A stretch of 64,000 bases of DNA from NCBI RefSeq assembly GCF_009861505.1, contig NZ_WTFT01000016.1:1-64000 (forward strand), in the 5' to 3' direction. The translations under genes and the position numbers were made by a program. Below are positions 8,961 to 17,578 of the stretch, piece by piece. Below the pieces are notes generated by a model that saw nothing but the letters and a program-made list of their open reading frames with translations, had not been told where the DNA came from and did no database searches. The first letter of the stretch is position 1. Each line of letters starts with the position of its first letter. The stretch comes from Pseudomonas izuensis. Its GTDB lineage: Bacteria; Pseudomonadota; Gammaproteobacteria; Pseudomonadales; Pseudomonadaceae.

Positions 8961-9203
8961 ATGGCCCGCAAAAAAGCTGCACTGGATTTCGAACAGTCCC
9001 TCGCTGACCTGCAAACGCTGGTGGAGCGTCTGGAGAACGGTGAATTGTCGCTGGAAGACTCGCTGACCGCTTTCGAGCAAGGCATCGGGCTGACCCGCGA
9101 TTGCCAGGCGGCGCTGGCCCAGGCCGAGCAAAAGGTTCAGGTGCTGCTCGAGCGTGATGGCGAGTTGGCCGAGGAACCCTTCGACGCGGATCAACCAGAA
9201 TGA
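8961..9203 (+). CDS. xseB: Exodeoxyribonuclease VII small subunit
   Basis: An 80-residue protein with the XseB signature: SLADLQTLVERLENGELSLEDSL and a following FEQGIGL. The family forms a helical hairpin that binds XseA in the exonuclease VII complex, which degrades single-stranded DNA in both directions. The length is typical. The ATG at 8961 begins MARKKAALDF. The stop overlaps the ispA start as ATGA, an arrangement common in gammaproteobacteria (xseB-ispA-dxs). The large subunit gene xseA is not in this window. Confidence 0.97.
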   Translation: MARKKAALDFEQSLADLQTLVERLENGELSLEDSLTAFEQGIGLTRDCQAALAQAEQKVQVLLERDGELAEEPFDADQPE

Positions 9204-10087
9204 TTGCAGCGTATTCGGCGACCAGCCAGGTCCGTGTCAACGCAGCCCTGGAAACCCTGTTCACCGCGCCGAGCCCAGAGCTGGCGCGCCTGTACGAAGC
9301 CATGCGCTACAGCGTGATGAACGGTGGCAAGCGCGTGCGTCCATTGCTGGCCTATGCCGCGTGCGAAGCGCTGGGCGGCAAGGCCGAGCAAGCCAACGGC
9401 GCGGCCTGCGCGGTGGAGTTGATCCACGCTTATTCGTTGGTGCATGACGATTTGCCGGCCATGGACGACGACGATCTGCGTCGCGGCCAACCCACCACCC
9501 ACAAGAAATTCGATGAAGCCTGCGCGATCCTCGCCGGCGACGGTTTGCAGAGCCTGGCCTTCAGCGCCCTGCTCGACCCGCGCCTGAGCAACGCCGACGC
9601 GGAAACTCGCCTGCAAATGGTCAGCGCCCTGGCGCAGGCCGCAGGGCCGGCGGGCATGGTCGGTGGTCAAGCCATCGATCTGGGCTCGGTCGGCCTGAAG
9701 CTCGATCAGAAAGCCCTCGAATACATGCACCGGCACAAGACCGGCGCACTGATTGAAGTCAGCGTCACACTCGGTGCCCTGGCCAGTGGCCGTGCCGAGA
9801 AGGACGAACTCAAATCCCTGCAGACTTATGCACAGGCCATCGGCCTGGCGTTCCAGGTCCAGGACGACATCCTCGACGTCGAAAGCGATACCGAAACCCT
9901 CGGCAAACGCCAGGGCGCCGACATTGCCCGCGACAAGCCGACCTACCCGTCCCTGCTCGGCCTCGACGCCGCCAAGGCCTACGCCCTGGAACTGCGCGAT
10001 CAGGCGCTGCACGCACTGCGACCGTTTGACGCGGCCGCCGAGCCATTGCGCGATCTGGCCCGGTATATCGTCGAACGCCGCCACTGA
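9200..10087 (+). CDS. ispA: (2E,6E)-farnesyl diphosphate synthase
   Basis: A 295-residue cytosolic prenyltransferase that condenses dimethylallyl and isopentenyl diphosphate into farnesyl diphosphate, the precursor of ubiquinone and undecaprenyl carrier lipids. The first Asp-rich motif is in VHDDLPAMDDDDLRRG (about residues 83-98) and the second in FQVQDDILDVESD (about 218-230). NGGKRVRP near residue 40 is the diphosphate-binding block. It is coupled to xseB by an ATGA overlap. dxs follows after 91 bases, so the isoprenoid steps are clustered. Confidence 0.97.
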   Translation: MIAAYSATSQVRVNAALETLFTAPSPELARLYEAMRYSVMNGGKRVRPLLAYAACEALGGKAEQANGAACAVELIHAYSLVHDDLPAMDDDDLRRGQPTTHKKFDEACAILAGDGLQSLAFSALLDPRLSNADAETRLQMVSALAQAAGPAGMVGGQAIDLGSVGLKLDQKALEYMHRHKTGALIEVSVTLGALASGRAEKDELKSLQTYAQAIGLAFQVQDDILDVESDTETLGKRQGADIARDKPTYPSLLGLDAAKAYALELRDQALHALRPFDAAAEPLRDLARYIVERRH

Positions 10088-10178
10088 CGGCGTATCCGCC
10101 AAAAAAAACCAACGCGTGGGCAGGGACCGATGCATCAGGTAAACTGCCGCATCTTTTATACCTATAACGATTCGCCTG

Positions 10179-12077
10179 ATGCCCACGACGTTTCATGAGA
10201 TTCCCCGCAAGCGCCCGACCACGCCCCTGCTCGACCGCGCGAACACGCCGGACGGCCTGCGCCGGTTAGGCGAAGCCGAGCTGGAAACCCTGGCCGATGA
10301 GTTGCGCCTGGAATTGCTCTACACGGTCGGTCAGACCGGTGGGCATTTCGGCGCCGGCCTGGGCGTGATCGAGCTGACCATCGCGTTGCATTACGTTTTC
10401 GACACCCCGGACGACCGGCTGGTGTGGGACGTGGGTCATCAGGCTTATCCGCACAAGATCCTCACCGGTCGTCGCGAGCGTATGGGCACCCTGCGCCAGA
10501 AAGACGGCGTTGCCGCCTTCCCGCGCCGTTCCGAGAGTGAGTACGACACCTTTGGCGTCGGGCACTCCAGCACCTCGATCAGTGCGGCGCTGGGCATGGC
10601 GATTGCCGCCCGCCTGCAGAACAGTGATCGCAAGGCGATTGCCGTGATCGGCGACGGCGCCCTGACCGCGGGCATGGCGTTCGAAGCGCTGAACCATGCG
10701 CCGGAAGTGGACGCCAACATGCTGGTGATCCTCAACGACAACGACATGTCGATCTCACGCAATGTTGGCGGTCTGTCGAACTACCTGGCGAAAATCCTTT
10801 CCAGCCGCACCTATGCGAGCATGCGCGAAGGCAGCAAGAAAGTGCTGTCGCGTCTGCCCGGCGCCTGGGAAATCGCCCGTCGCACCGAAGAATACGCAAA
10901 AGGCATGCTGGTCCCCGGCACGCTGTTCGAAGAATTGGGCTGGAACTACATCGGTCCGATCGATGGCCACGACCTGCCGACCCTGATCGCCACGCTGCGT
11001 AACATGCGCGATCTGAAAGGCCCGCAATTCCTGCACGTCGTCACCAAGAAAGGCAAAGGCTTTGCCCCGGCGGAAGTCGACCCGATCGGTTACCACGCCA
11101 TCACCAAACTCGAACCCCTGGACGCCCCGGCCGCCGCGCCGAAAAAAGCCAGCGGACCGAAGTATTCCGGTGTGTTCGGTGAATGGTTGTGCGATATGGC
11201 AACGGCCGATCCGCGTCTGGTCGGGATTACCCCGGCGATGAAGGAAGGCTCCGACCTCGTGGCTTTCAGCGAGCGTTTCCCGAAACGCTACTTCGACGTG
11301 GCGATAGCCGAGCAACACGCCGTGACCCTCGCCGCCGGCATGGCCTGCGAAGGCGCGAAGCCAGTGGTGGCGATCTATTCGACGTTCCTGCAGCGCGGTT
11401 ACGATCAGCTCGTTCACGATGTGGCCGTGCAAAACCTTGATGTGTTGTTCGCCATCGATCGTGCTGGCCTGGTGGGTGAAGACGGTCCGACCCATGCGGG
11501 CAGCTTCGACCTGTCGTTCCTGCGTTGCATTCCCGGCATGCTGGTGATGACACCGAGCGACGAAAACGAACTGCGTAAAATGCTGACCACCGGTCACTTG
11601 TATGAAGGCCCGGCGGCCGTACGTTATCCGCGCGGCAACGGCCCGAACGCGACCATCGAGAAAAACCTCGAACCGATCGAAATCGGCAAAGGCGTGGTTC
11701 GCCGCCAGGGCAGCAAAATCGCCCTGCTGGTATTCGGCGTGCAACTGGCCGTGGCCCTGAAAGTCGCCGAGACACTGGATGCCACCGTGGTTGACATGCG
11801 TTTCGTCAAACCTCTGGACGAAGCGCTGGTGCGTGAAATCGCCGCCAGCCACGAACTGCTGGTGACCGTTGAAGAGAACGCGATCATGGGCGGTGCTGGC
11901 GCAGCGGTCAGCGAGTTCCTCGCCCGGGAAAACATCCTCAAGTCGGTGCTGCACCTGGGCTTGCCGGACGTCTACGTCGAACACGCCAAGCCTGCGCAAA
12001 TGCTGGCCGAGTGCGGACTGGACGAGGCCGGGATCGAAGCGTCGATTCGTGAGCGGCTGCAGCTGCTCAACCTGTAA
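10179..12077 (+). CDS. dxs: 1-deoxy-D-xylulose-5-phosphate synthase
   Basis: A 632-residue thiamine-diphosphate enzyme that joins pyruvate and glyceraldehyde 3-phosphate in the first step of the MEP isoprenoid pathway. The ThDP/Mg site is visible as GDGALTAGMAFEALNH (about residues 154-169) with NDNDMSIS after it. The pyrimidine-binding domain has the EQHAVTLAAGMA block (about 377-388), and the C-terminal transketolase domain is complete. Length and start (MPTTFHEIPRKRPTTPLLD) match other pseudomonad Dxs proteins. It stands 91 bases downstream of ispA and probably shares its transcript. The following gap holds a REP pair. Confidence 0.98.
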   Translation: MPTTFHEIPRKRPTTPLLDRANTPDGLRRLGEAELETLADELRLELLYTVGQTGGHFGAGLGVIELTIALHYVFDTPDDRLVWDVGHQAYPHKILTGRRERMGTLRQKDGVAAFPRRSESEYDTFGVGHSSTSISAALGMAIAARLQNSDRKAIAVIGDGALTAGMAFEALNHAPEVDANMLVILNDNDMSISRNVGGLSNYLAKILSSRTYASMREGSKKVLSRLPGAWEIARRTEEYAKGMLVPGTLFEELGWNYIGPIDGHDLPTLIATLRNMRDLKGPQFLHVVTKKGKGFAPAEVDPIGYHAITKLEPLDAPAAAPKKASGPKYSGVFGEWLCDMATADPRLVGITPAMKEGSDLVAFSERFPKRYFDVAIAEQHAVTLAAGMACEGAKPVVAIYSTFLQRGYDQLVHDVAVQNLDVLFAIDRAGLVGEDGPTHAGSFDLSFLRCIPGMLVMTPSDENELRKMLTTGHLYEGPAAVRYPRGNGPNATIEKNLEPIEIGKGVVRRQGSKIALLVFGVQLAVALKVAETLDATVVDMRFVKPLDEALVREIAASHELLVTVEENAIMGGAGAAVSEFLARENILKSVLHLGLPDVYVEHAKPAQMLAECGLDEAGIEASIRERLQLLNL

Positions 12078-12086
12078 CCCCTCCCT

Positions 12087-12161
12087 CCTGTAGGAGTTGG
12101 CTTGCCAGCGAAGGCGCCCGTAAGGACGCCAACAGCTTCGCTGGCAAGCCAGCTCCTACAA
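12087..12161. repeat. REP pair (REPIN), GGAGTTGGCTTGCCAGCGA class
   Basis: Inverted arms cctgtaggagttggcttgcc and its near complement ending ctcctaca surround about 25 bases. It nearly fills the 118-base gap between dxs and btuB, leaving no room for a cobalamin riboswitch. Confidence 0.9.
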
Positions 12162-12195
12162 GGACCGCGCCGTCCTTTCTGAACACGAATAATCC

Positions 12196-14079
12196 ATGAA
12201 TATCTACCGCCTCGCCCTGACGCTGGCCGTGCTACCGGCCGGCCCGCTGCTGGCCGACACCTTCGAACGCGACCAGGCCCTGAAGCTGCCTGACGTGCTG
12301 ATCAGTGCCAATCGCCAGGTTGAAGCACGCAACGACAGCAGTGCCGCCAACACCGTGTTCACCCGCGATGACATTGATCGGCTGCAACCGGACAGCGTCA
12401 CTGATCTACTGCGTCGCGTGCCGGGGGTGCAGATTGCGCAAACCGGTGGGCGTGGCAGTCTGCCGGGGGTTTACATTCGCGGCACGCAATCGGCACAAAG
12501 TCTGGTGTTGGTCGATGGCCAACGGATCGGCACCTCGACCTCCGGCGACAGCAACCTGCAACACATCAACATCGAACAGGTCGAGCGTGTGGAAGTGCTG
12601 CGTGGGTCGCGCTCGGTGATTTATGGCAGCGACGCAATCGGCGGCGTGATCCAGATCTTCACCCGTCGCGGAAGCGAACCGGGGTTGCGGCCGCAAATGC
12701 ATGTGGGCGTTGGCAGCCATCAGACCTGGGAACGCAGCCTCGGTTTATCCGGCGGAGATGAGCTGACCCGCTTCAACCTCGGCGCCAGCCTCGATGAGAC
12801 CGCCGGGATCAATCGCACCCGCGAGTCGTTTCCCAGTGATGGCGATCACGATGCGTATCGCAATAAGTCGTTCAGCCTGAGTCTCAGCCATGCCCTCACC
12901 GACGACATCGAAATCGGTACCAACCTGCTGGATAACCGTGGCAAGAGCGAATTCGACAACCCGTTCGGTCGCTTCGACCTGGATACCTTCGAATCAGTCC
13001 AGCAGCAGCCCTACAGCGAATTCGACGTGAGCAGTGTCAGCAGCTATGTCGATGCACGGGTTAACGACGCCTGGAGAACCCGCATCGAATTCGGCCACAG
13101 CGAAAACCGCGAAAAGACGCTGGATAAGCTCAGCGATGAACGCAGCGTGTTTAACACTTACCGCGATTCAGTGAGCTGGCAAAACGACCTGACACTCGAT
13201 GAACGCAACAGCCTGATCCTCGGCGGGGACTGGTATGAAGACCGGGTCAACAGCACCACGGCGTTCGACGAAGACAGTCGCTGGAATCGGGCGGCGTTTA
13301 TTCAGCATCGCTACCGAACCGACAGCTTCTCCACTGAGCTTGGCCTGCGCCGCGACCAGAACCAGCAATTTGGCGGTCAGAACAGCTGGAGCGGCACTTT
13401 CACCCTGCCGCTGAACCCGGACAACGATGTGCTGCTGACCTACAGCGAAGGCTTCCGTGCCCCGACCTTCAACGACCTGTACTACCCGGACTTCAGCAAT
13501 CCGGACTTGAAGCCGGAAACCTCGAAAAGCTACGAGCTGCAATGGCGCAGTCAATTGTCCGAAAACAGCCGCCTGGAAGCTTCGTTGTACCGAACGGACC
13601 TGGAAGACGCGATCATCTTCGGCAGCAACTCGCGACCGGAAAACGTCGCCTCGGCACGGATCAACGGTTTCGAAGCGGCGCTGAAGCAAGAGTTGTTCGG
13701 TTGGCAGAGCAACCTTGGCGTGGCAATCATCGACCCGCGGGACCGGGAAACGGGGCATACCCTGGCCCGCCGCGCGCGGCGCACGATGAGCCTGGATGTG
13801 GATCGGCAGTTTGATCGCCTGGGGCTCGGCGCCAGTTGGCAAGCGGTGAGCCGCAGCTATGACGACTTGAACAATCAACAGCCATTGGGCGGCTATGCCT
13901 TACTCGGATTGCGCAGCAGCTGGGAACTCAATCGCGAGATCAAGCTGGAGTTGAAGGTGGATAACCTGCTGGACAAGGATTACAGCCGGGTGTTGTACAG
14001 CCATGAAGGCAGCCAGTTCGGGTATCGCGAGGAAGGTCGGGCCTGGATGTTTGGGGTGACCTGGACGCCGCAGATCTGA
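12196..14079 (+). CDS. btuB: TonB-dependent receptor, BtuB-like (vitamin B12)
   Basis: A 627-residue outer-membrane receptor. A signal peptide (residues 1-20, ending LLAD) is followed by a TonB-box-like segment (PDVLISANR) and a plug domain with the usual VPGVQIAQTGGRG, then the IRG and VLRGSRSVIYGSDAIGGVIQI blocks. The remaining roughly 450 residues are the 22-strand barrel. Closest by pattern is BtuB, and the facing btuF gene supports cobalamin as substrate. The C-terminus ends TWTPQI, without the aromatic residue usual at the last barrel strand. No B12 riboswitch precedes it. Another ligand is possible, since substrate assignment rests on family pattern and neighbour. Confidence 0.88.
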   Translation: MNIYRLALTLAVLPAGPLLADTFERDQALKLPDVLISANRQVEARNDSSAANTVFTRDDIDRLQPDSVTDLLRRVPGVQIAQTGGRGSLPGVYIRGTQSAQSLVLVDGQRIGTSTSGDSNLQHINIEQVERVEVLRGSRSVIYGSDAIGGVIQIFTRRGSEPGLRPQMHVGVGSHQTWERSLGLSGGDELTRFNLGASLDETAGINRTRESFPSDGDHDAYRNKSFSLSLSHALTDDIEIGTNLLDNRGKSEFDNPFGRFDLDTFESVQQQPYSEFDVSSVSSYVDARVNDAWRTRIEFGHSENREKTLDKLSDERSVFNTYRDSVSWQNDLTLDERNSLILGGDWYEDRVNSTTAFDEDSRWNRAAFIQHRYRTDSFSTELGLRRDQNQQFGGQNSWSGTFTLPLNPDNDVLLTYSEGFRAPTFNDLYYPDFSNPDLKPETSKSYELQWRSQLSENSRLEASLYRTDLEDAIIFGSNSRPENVASARINGFEAALKQELFGWQSNLGVAIIDPRDRETGHTLARRARRTMSLDVDRQFDRLGLGASWQAVSRSYDDLNNQQPLGGYALLGLRSSWELNREIKLELKVDNLLDKDYSRVLYSHEGSQFGYREEGRAWMFGVTWTPQI

Positions 14080-14108
14080 TCTGAAGTTTGCGGTGATTGC
14101 ACCGGCCT

Positions 14109-14200
14109 CATCGCGGGCAAGCCTTGCTCCCACAGGATTTGTGTCATGCCGAGTATTAGCGCACACACAATCCTTGTGGGAGCAAGGCTTGCCCGCGATG
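14109..14200. repeat. REP pair (REPIN), TGGGAGCAAGGCTTGCCCGCGA class
   Basis: Arms tcgcgggcaagccttgctcc and its near-perfect complement face each other across about 38 bases, between the convergent ends of btuB and btuF. Confidence 0.92.
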
Positions 14201-14214
14201 GTCGCGACTCGGTC

Positions 14215-15015
14215 TCAGCGGTTCGGCGCGATCACTTGGCACAATCTCGCCGTTGCTTCGACCATCTGCCCGCTAGGCCGCTCAAGGCCTTTGTCAGTGA
14301 CCAGTAGCAACTGCCCTTTCACCACCGCCGCCACTTGCGGCCATGCTTTCCACGCATCCAGCTGCGCCTGATCACCGGCCAGAATCACCTCAGGATTACG
14401 CTGTAACACTGCCTCAACACTGACTTGCGGAGCCGGCAACGCCAGATCGGCAAACACGTTGCGAACACCGCAAACATCCAGTGCATCGCTGATGATCTGC
14501 CCACCACCGACGGTGTATAGCGGCTTATCCCAGACCTGATAGAACACCCGTAACGGCTGATCGCGCCGATAACGCTGACGCAGCTCCACCAACCGCCGAC
14601 GCAAATCGGTAGACAACGCCATCCCGCGCTCCGGACGCCCGAGTTGCGAGGCAATGGCTTCGATTTGTGCGGTGAGTTGCGCGAAGTCGTGGGGTTCGGC
14701 GACAAAGGTGGGGATGTTCAAGCGCTTCAGCTGTTCGCGCTGGGCAGGGCCAACACTGCCGGGCCAGAGCAGCAGCAAATCGGGTTTCAGACTGAGCAGC
14801 CGTTCCATGTCCAACTGACCGTAGCGGCCGACGGATGGCAGGTTCTTGAGTTCGGCGGGACGCTCGCCGGCATCCAGCACACCCACCAGAAGGTCGGCGG
14901 AGCCCAGTTCGACAACGATTTCAGAGAGCGATGGCGCGAGACTGACCACCCGCTCGACCGCCATCGACGAACCGCAGGCGGCCAACAGCAAAAACGCCAG
15001 CCAGACAGGACGCAT
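14215..15015 (-). CDS. btuF: Cobalamin-binding protein BtuF-like
   Basis: A 266-residue periplasmic binding protein of the BtuF/FecB helical-backbone class, expected to carry cobalamin to an ABC transporter. It contains RVVSLAPSLSEIVVELG and the VGVLD and PSVGRYGQLDMERLLSLKPDLLL blocks typical of BtuF. The start is the ATG at 15015, which shares bases with the upstream stop (TGATG). The N-terminus LAFLLLAACGSS is a good lipobox with Cys at about residue 16, though SSMA could also be a signal peptidase I site; it may therefore be a lipoprotein. btuC and btuD are not in the window. Confidence 0.88.
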   Translation of the reverse strand: MRPVWLAFLLLAACGSSMAVERVVSLAPSLSEIVVELGSADLLVGVLDAGERPAELKNLPSVGRYGQLDMERLLSLKPDLLLLWPGSVGPAQREQLKRLNIPTFVAEPHDFAQLTAQIEAIASQLGRPERGMALSTDLRRRLVELRQRYRRDQPLRVFYQVWDKPLYTVGGGQIISDALDVCGVRNVFADLALPAPQVSVEAVLQRNPEVILAGDQAQLDAWKAWPQVAAVVKGQLLLVTDKGLERPSGQMVEATARLCQVIAPNR

Positions 15016-15434
15016 CAACCCAGTTGACGCGGAATGCGGTAGAGGTAAAACAGCACCAGGGTCGACAGTGCCAGCAGCATCAGCGGCACTGCTTCGAGGC
15101 CGACAAACACCGCCAATGCACCGATCCACGCCGGCAGGCCGGCGGCGAGGAACGCCGTTCGCCGTTTGGCGGCCAGGCTGATCCACGCGGCGGGTTCTTC
15201 AGGGGTGTCGAGGGCTTTCTGGGTGGCGATCAACGCATGTTTGTAAGCGCCGAAGAACTTCAGGCTGACAAACATCGAAGCGACACCGGCGATGAAAAAA
15301 GGCATCGCCAGCACCGGCAAGATGGCTTCACTTTGGCCGAACACACCGTTGATTACGAACAACGGCAACAAGGCCAGCGCCAGGTATTGCCACCAGTTGA
15401 CGGACAGTCGCCGCCGTACCTGACCGCGGGTCAC
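15015..15434 (-). CDS. Small inner-membrane protein of unknown function
   Basis: A 139-residue protein with four hydrophobic stretches: about 15-33, 40-60, 95-112 and 115-132. The middle is a polar loop (HALIATQKALDTPEEPAAW). It has a basic N-terminus and no motif I recognise. The start is GTG at 15434, overlapping the ribA stop as GTGA, and its own stop overlaps the btuF start. Coupling to both ribA and btuF suggests one transcript ribA - this gene - btuF. A function cannot be given. Confidence 0.8.
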   Translation of the reverse strand: MTRGQVRRRLSVNWWQYLALALLPLFVINGVFGQSEAILPVLAMPFFIAGVASMFVSLKFFGAYKHALIATQKALDTPEEPAAWISLAAKRRTAFLAAGLPAWIGALAVFVGLEAVPLMLLALSTLVLFYLYRIPRQLG

Positions 15435-16048
15435 GCCCGGTCGACCTCGCCCTGATGTTCGTTGCCCATCATGTGGTCGAGTTTGCTGGCCTTGGTCGCC
15501 AGGTAGAGTTTGTTGTGCGGGTTATGACCGGTATGCAACGGCACGCGCTCGGCGACCACGATCCCCATGTCGGTCAAGGCCTTGACCTTGCGCGGGTTGT
15601 TGGTCATCAGGCGCAGGGACTTCACGCCCAGGTGCTCCAGCATCGGCAGGCACATGGCGTAGTCGCGCTGGTCGGCGGCAAAGCCCAGGCGCTCGTTGGC
15701 TTCAACAGTGTCGGCACCGCCATCCTGCAGTTCGTAGGCGCGTATCTTGTTCAGCAGGCCAATGCCGCGGCCTTCCTGACGCAAGTACAACAACACACCA
15801 CGGCCTTCACGGGCGATGGCCTGCAGCGCTGCCTCAAGTTGCGAGCCGCAGTCGCAACGCTGGCTGAACAAGGCATCGCCCGTCAGGCATTCGGAATGCA
15901 ACCGGCCGAGTACCGGGGCACCGTCGGCGATCTCACCCAGGCTCAGCACAACGTGCTCGCGGCCGGTAGCTTCATCGAGAAAGCCGTGCATGGTGAATTG
16001 CGCAAAAGGCGTTGGCAGCTTGGAAGCGGCGACAAAAACGACAGGCAC
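15431..16048 (-). CDS. ribA: GTP cyclohydrolase II
   Basis: A 205-residue enzyme that opens GTP to 2,5-diamino-6-ribosylamino-pyrimidinone phosphate, the first step of riboflavin synthesis. The zinc ligands are Cys54, Cys65 and Cys67 in HSECLTGDALFSQRCDCG, at the same numbers as in E. coli RibA. LRQEGRGIGL near residue 90 and the NNPRKV segment complete the active site. It is separate from the main rib cluster 3.6 kb away. It is needed because the cyclohydrolase half of RibBA there is degenerate. The stop overlaps the next gene as GTGA. Confidence 0.97.
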   Translation of the reverse strand: MPVVFVAASKLPTPFAQFTMHGFLDEATGREHVVLSLGEIADGAPVLGRLHSECLTGDALFSQRCDCGSQLEAALQAIAREGRGVLLYLRQEGRGIGLLNKIRAYELQDGGADTVEANERLGFAADQRDYAMCLPMLEHLGVKSLRLMTNNPRKVKALTDMGIVVAERVPLHTGHNPHNKLYLATKASKLDHMMGNEHQGEVDRA

Positions 16049-16129
16049 CGTTGTGCTCCTGATCTAAAGAGACTGAAGATTCGCAGGCCGGCATTGTAAC
16101 AGCAGGTTCCGACGGGCGCTTAGGCTGAA

Positions 16130-16160
16130 TTATCGGCGATAACTATCAAAAAGTTTGATA
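16130..16160. promoter_or_regulatory. Two adjacent dyads upstream of ribA
   Basis: ttatc-ggc-gataa (16130-16142) is followed one base later by tatcaaa-aag-tttgata (16144-16160). Both are perfect inverted repeats, 82-112 bases upstream of the ribA start. They could be an operator, and no regulator is evident. Confidence 0.4.
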
Positions 16161-16180
16161 TCTGTCCTGCCGACACCAAC

Positions 16181-16273
16181 CCTGTAGGAGCGAGCCTGCT
16201 CGCGATAGCGGTGTTTCAGGCACTCATTTGCCAACTGAGACTGCGCAATCGCGAGCAGGCTCGCTCCTACAGG
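16181..16273. repeat. REP pair (REPIN), TAGGAGCGAGCCTGCTCGCGA class
   Basis: The two arms are perfect complements (cctgtaggagcgagcctgct and its mirror), separated by about 42 bases, between the solute-binding protein and ribA. Confidence 0.93.
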
Positions 16274-16284
16274 GTTCTGTGTCA

Positions 16285-17022
16285 TCAATTCGAATCGAAC
16301 GGATAAGGCTGTTTCCAGCGCTCGAAGATCGGTTTCAGCTCGCCGCTTTTCACCAGTTCCTCCATGCGCCGGTCGAACAGTGCCATCAATGTGCGAGCTT
16401 CGGGCGTCTTGGCAAAACACAGATACAGCGGCAGTTCGGCGACATGGGTGCTGCGGAACTGGGACGGATCCCTGGCCCGATTGAGGACATAATCGACTTC
16501 GGTCAGTGCATCGATGTAGAAGTCGGCACGTTTGTAAGTCAGCATCGAGACGATACTGGTGCGCCGGATCACTTCGTCGTAGTGGCGTATGTTGGGCAGG
16601 TAATCCTGGTAATCGTAGCCGCGCACCCAGGCCAGTCGATAATTGCCCAGGGTTTCCGGGGTCGGCACCGGGCTGCTGGCCAGCCCCAGGGCGTAGATGT
16701 GATCGGTATCGAAATTCCAGCGCGGATAGAGCAGTTCGTCGGACTCGTCCCGGTAGGAACCGACACAGGCGTCCACTTCGCCGCGCTGGGCCAGGCCCAT
16801 GGCACGCAGGTAAGGTTCGGTGCGGATGTCGAGCTGGACGCCTGCCGGTTCAAAGACCTGCCGCAGCACGTCCCAGCCCAGCCCATGGCCATCGGCGGCG
16901 GTGTAGTCTTCCCATTCTTCGCTGGCCAGGTGAATCACGGACGGTGTCGTCGCGATCTCCCCCGCATGGGCGAGTGAGCAAAACACGGCAAACACCAGCA
17001 CCATCAACCCGCGTCGAGCCAT
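16285..17022 (-). CDS. Periplasmic solute-binding protein (SBP_bac_3 family)
   Basis: A 245-residue secreted protein. The signal peptide is residues 1-20 (VFAVFCSLAHA). The mature part has the amino-acid-type binding fold: GLGWDVLRQVFEPAGV in the first lobe, then RGEVDACVGSYRDESDELLY, and a last helix MEELVKSGELKPIFERW. No permease or ATPase gene is adjacent, so it may act as an orphan or as a sensor-like protein. The ligand is unknown. It is a single gene on the minus strand, 52 bases downstream of pgpA, with a REP pair after it. Confidence 0.85.
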   Translation of the reverse strand: MARRGLMVLVFAVFCSLAHAGEIATTPSVIHLASEEWEDYTAADGHGLGWDVLRQVFEPAGVQLDIRTEPYLRAMGLAQRGEVDACVGSYRDESDELLYPRWNFDTDHIYALGLASSPVPTPETLGNYRLAWVRGYDYQDYLPNIRHYDEVIRRTSIVSMLTYKRADFYIDALTEVDYVLNRARDPSQFRSTHVAELPLYLCFAKTPEARTLMALFDRRMEELVKSGELKPIFERWKQPYPFDSN

Positions 17023-17074
17023 CCTTAGTTCTCCCAGTTAATGCGCTCCCACTTAACGCCTCATGACCTCCAGG

Positions 17075-17578
17075 TCAGGCGAAAATCCGCATCAGTCCCT
17101 GCATCGCCAACCATGCAAACACCCCGGCCAGGACATCATCGAGCATGATCCCGACACCGCCGTGCACATGCCGATCAATCCAGCGAATCGGCCACGGCTT
17201 GAGAATATCGAAGAAGCGGAACATCAGGAAACCCGCCAGCAGCCACTGCCAACCTTCCGGCACCAGCCACAGGGTGATCCACATCCCGACCATCTCGTCC
17301 CAGACGATGCCTTCATGGTCGTGCACCCGCAAATCGTCGGCCACCTTGCCGCACAGCCAGAAGCCGAACAGCATGGTGATGCCCAGCATCAGCCAGTAGC
17401 CCCAATCGGGCAACATCTGCCATAACGGGATGAAGGGTAGCGCAACTAACGACCCCCAGGTGCCCGGTGCCTTTGGCAAGGTGCCCGAGCCGAAGCCGAA
17501 CGCCAGGAAATGCCATGGATTGCGCCAGACCGACGGCGGTACGTTTTCCGCCGGGACCTGTTTGGGGTGATCTGTCAC
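17075..17578 (-). CDS. pgpA: Phosphatidylglycerophosphatase A
   Basis: A 167-residue inner-membrane phosphatase that dephosphorylates phosphatidylglycerol phosphate in phospholipid synthesis. The signature is GFGSGTLPKAPGTWGSL near residues 27-43 and the acidic DHEGIVWDEMVG block. RFFDILKPWPIRWID follows, with three to four membrane helices. The start is GTG at 17578, overlapping the thiL stop as GTGA; the longer frame upstream lies inside thiL. The thiL-pgpA order is common in gammaproteobacteria. Confidence 0.95.
   Translation of the reverse strand: MTDHPKQVPAENVPPSVWRNPWHFLAFGFGSGTLPKAPGTWGSLVALPFIPLWQMLPDWGYWLMLGITMLFGFWLCGKVADDLRVHDHEGIVWDEMVGMWITLWLVPEGWQWLLAGFLMFRFFDILKPWPIRWIDRHVHGGVGIMLDDVLAGVFAWLAMQGLMRIFA

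Noticed and set aside
12078..12195. Possible cobalamin riboswitch upstream of btuB
   Set aside because: The gap is only 118 bases and mostly a REP pair.
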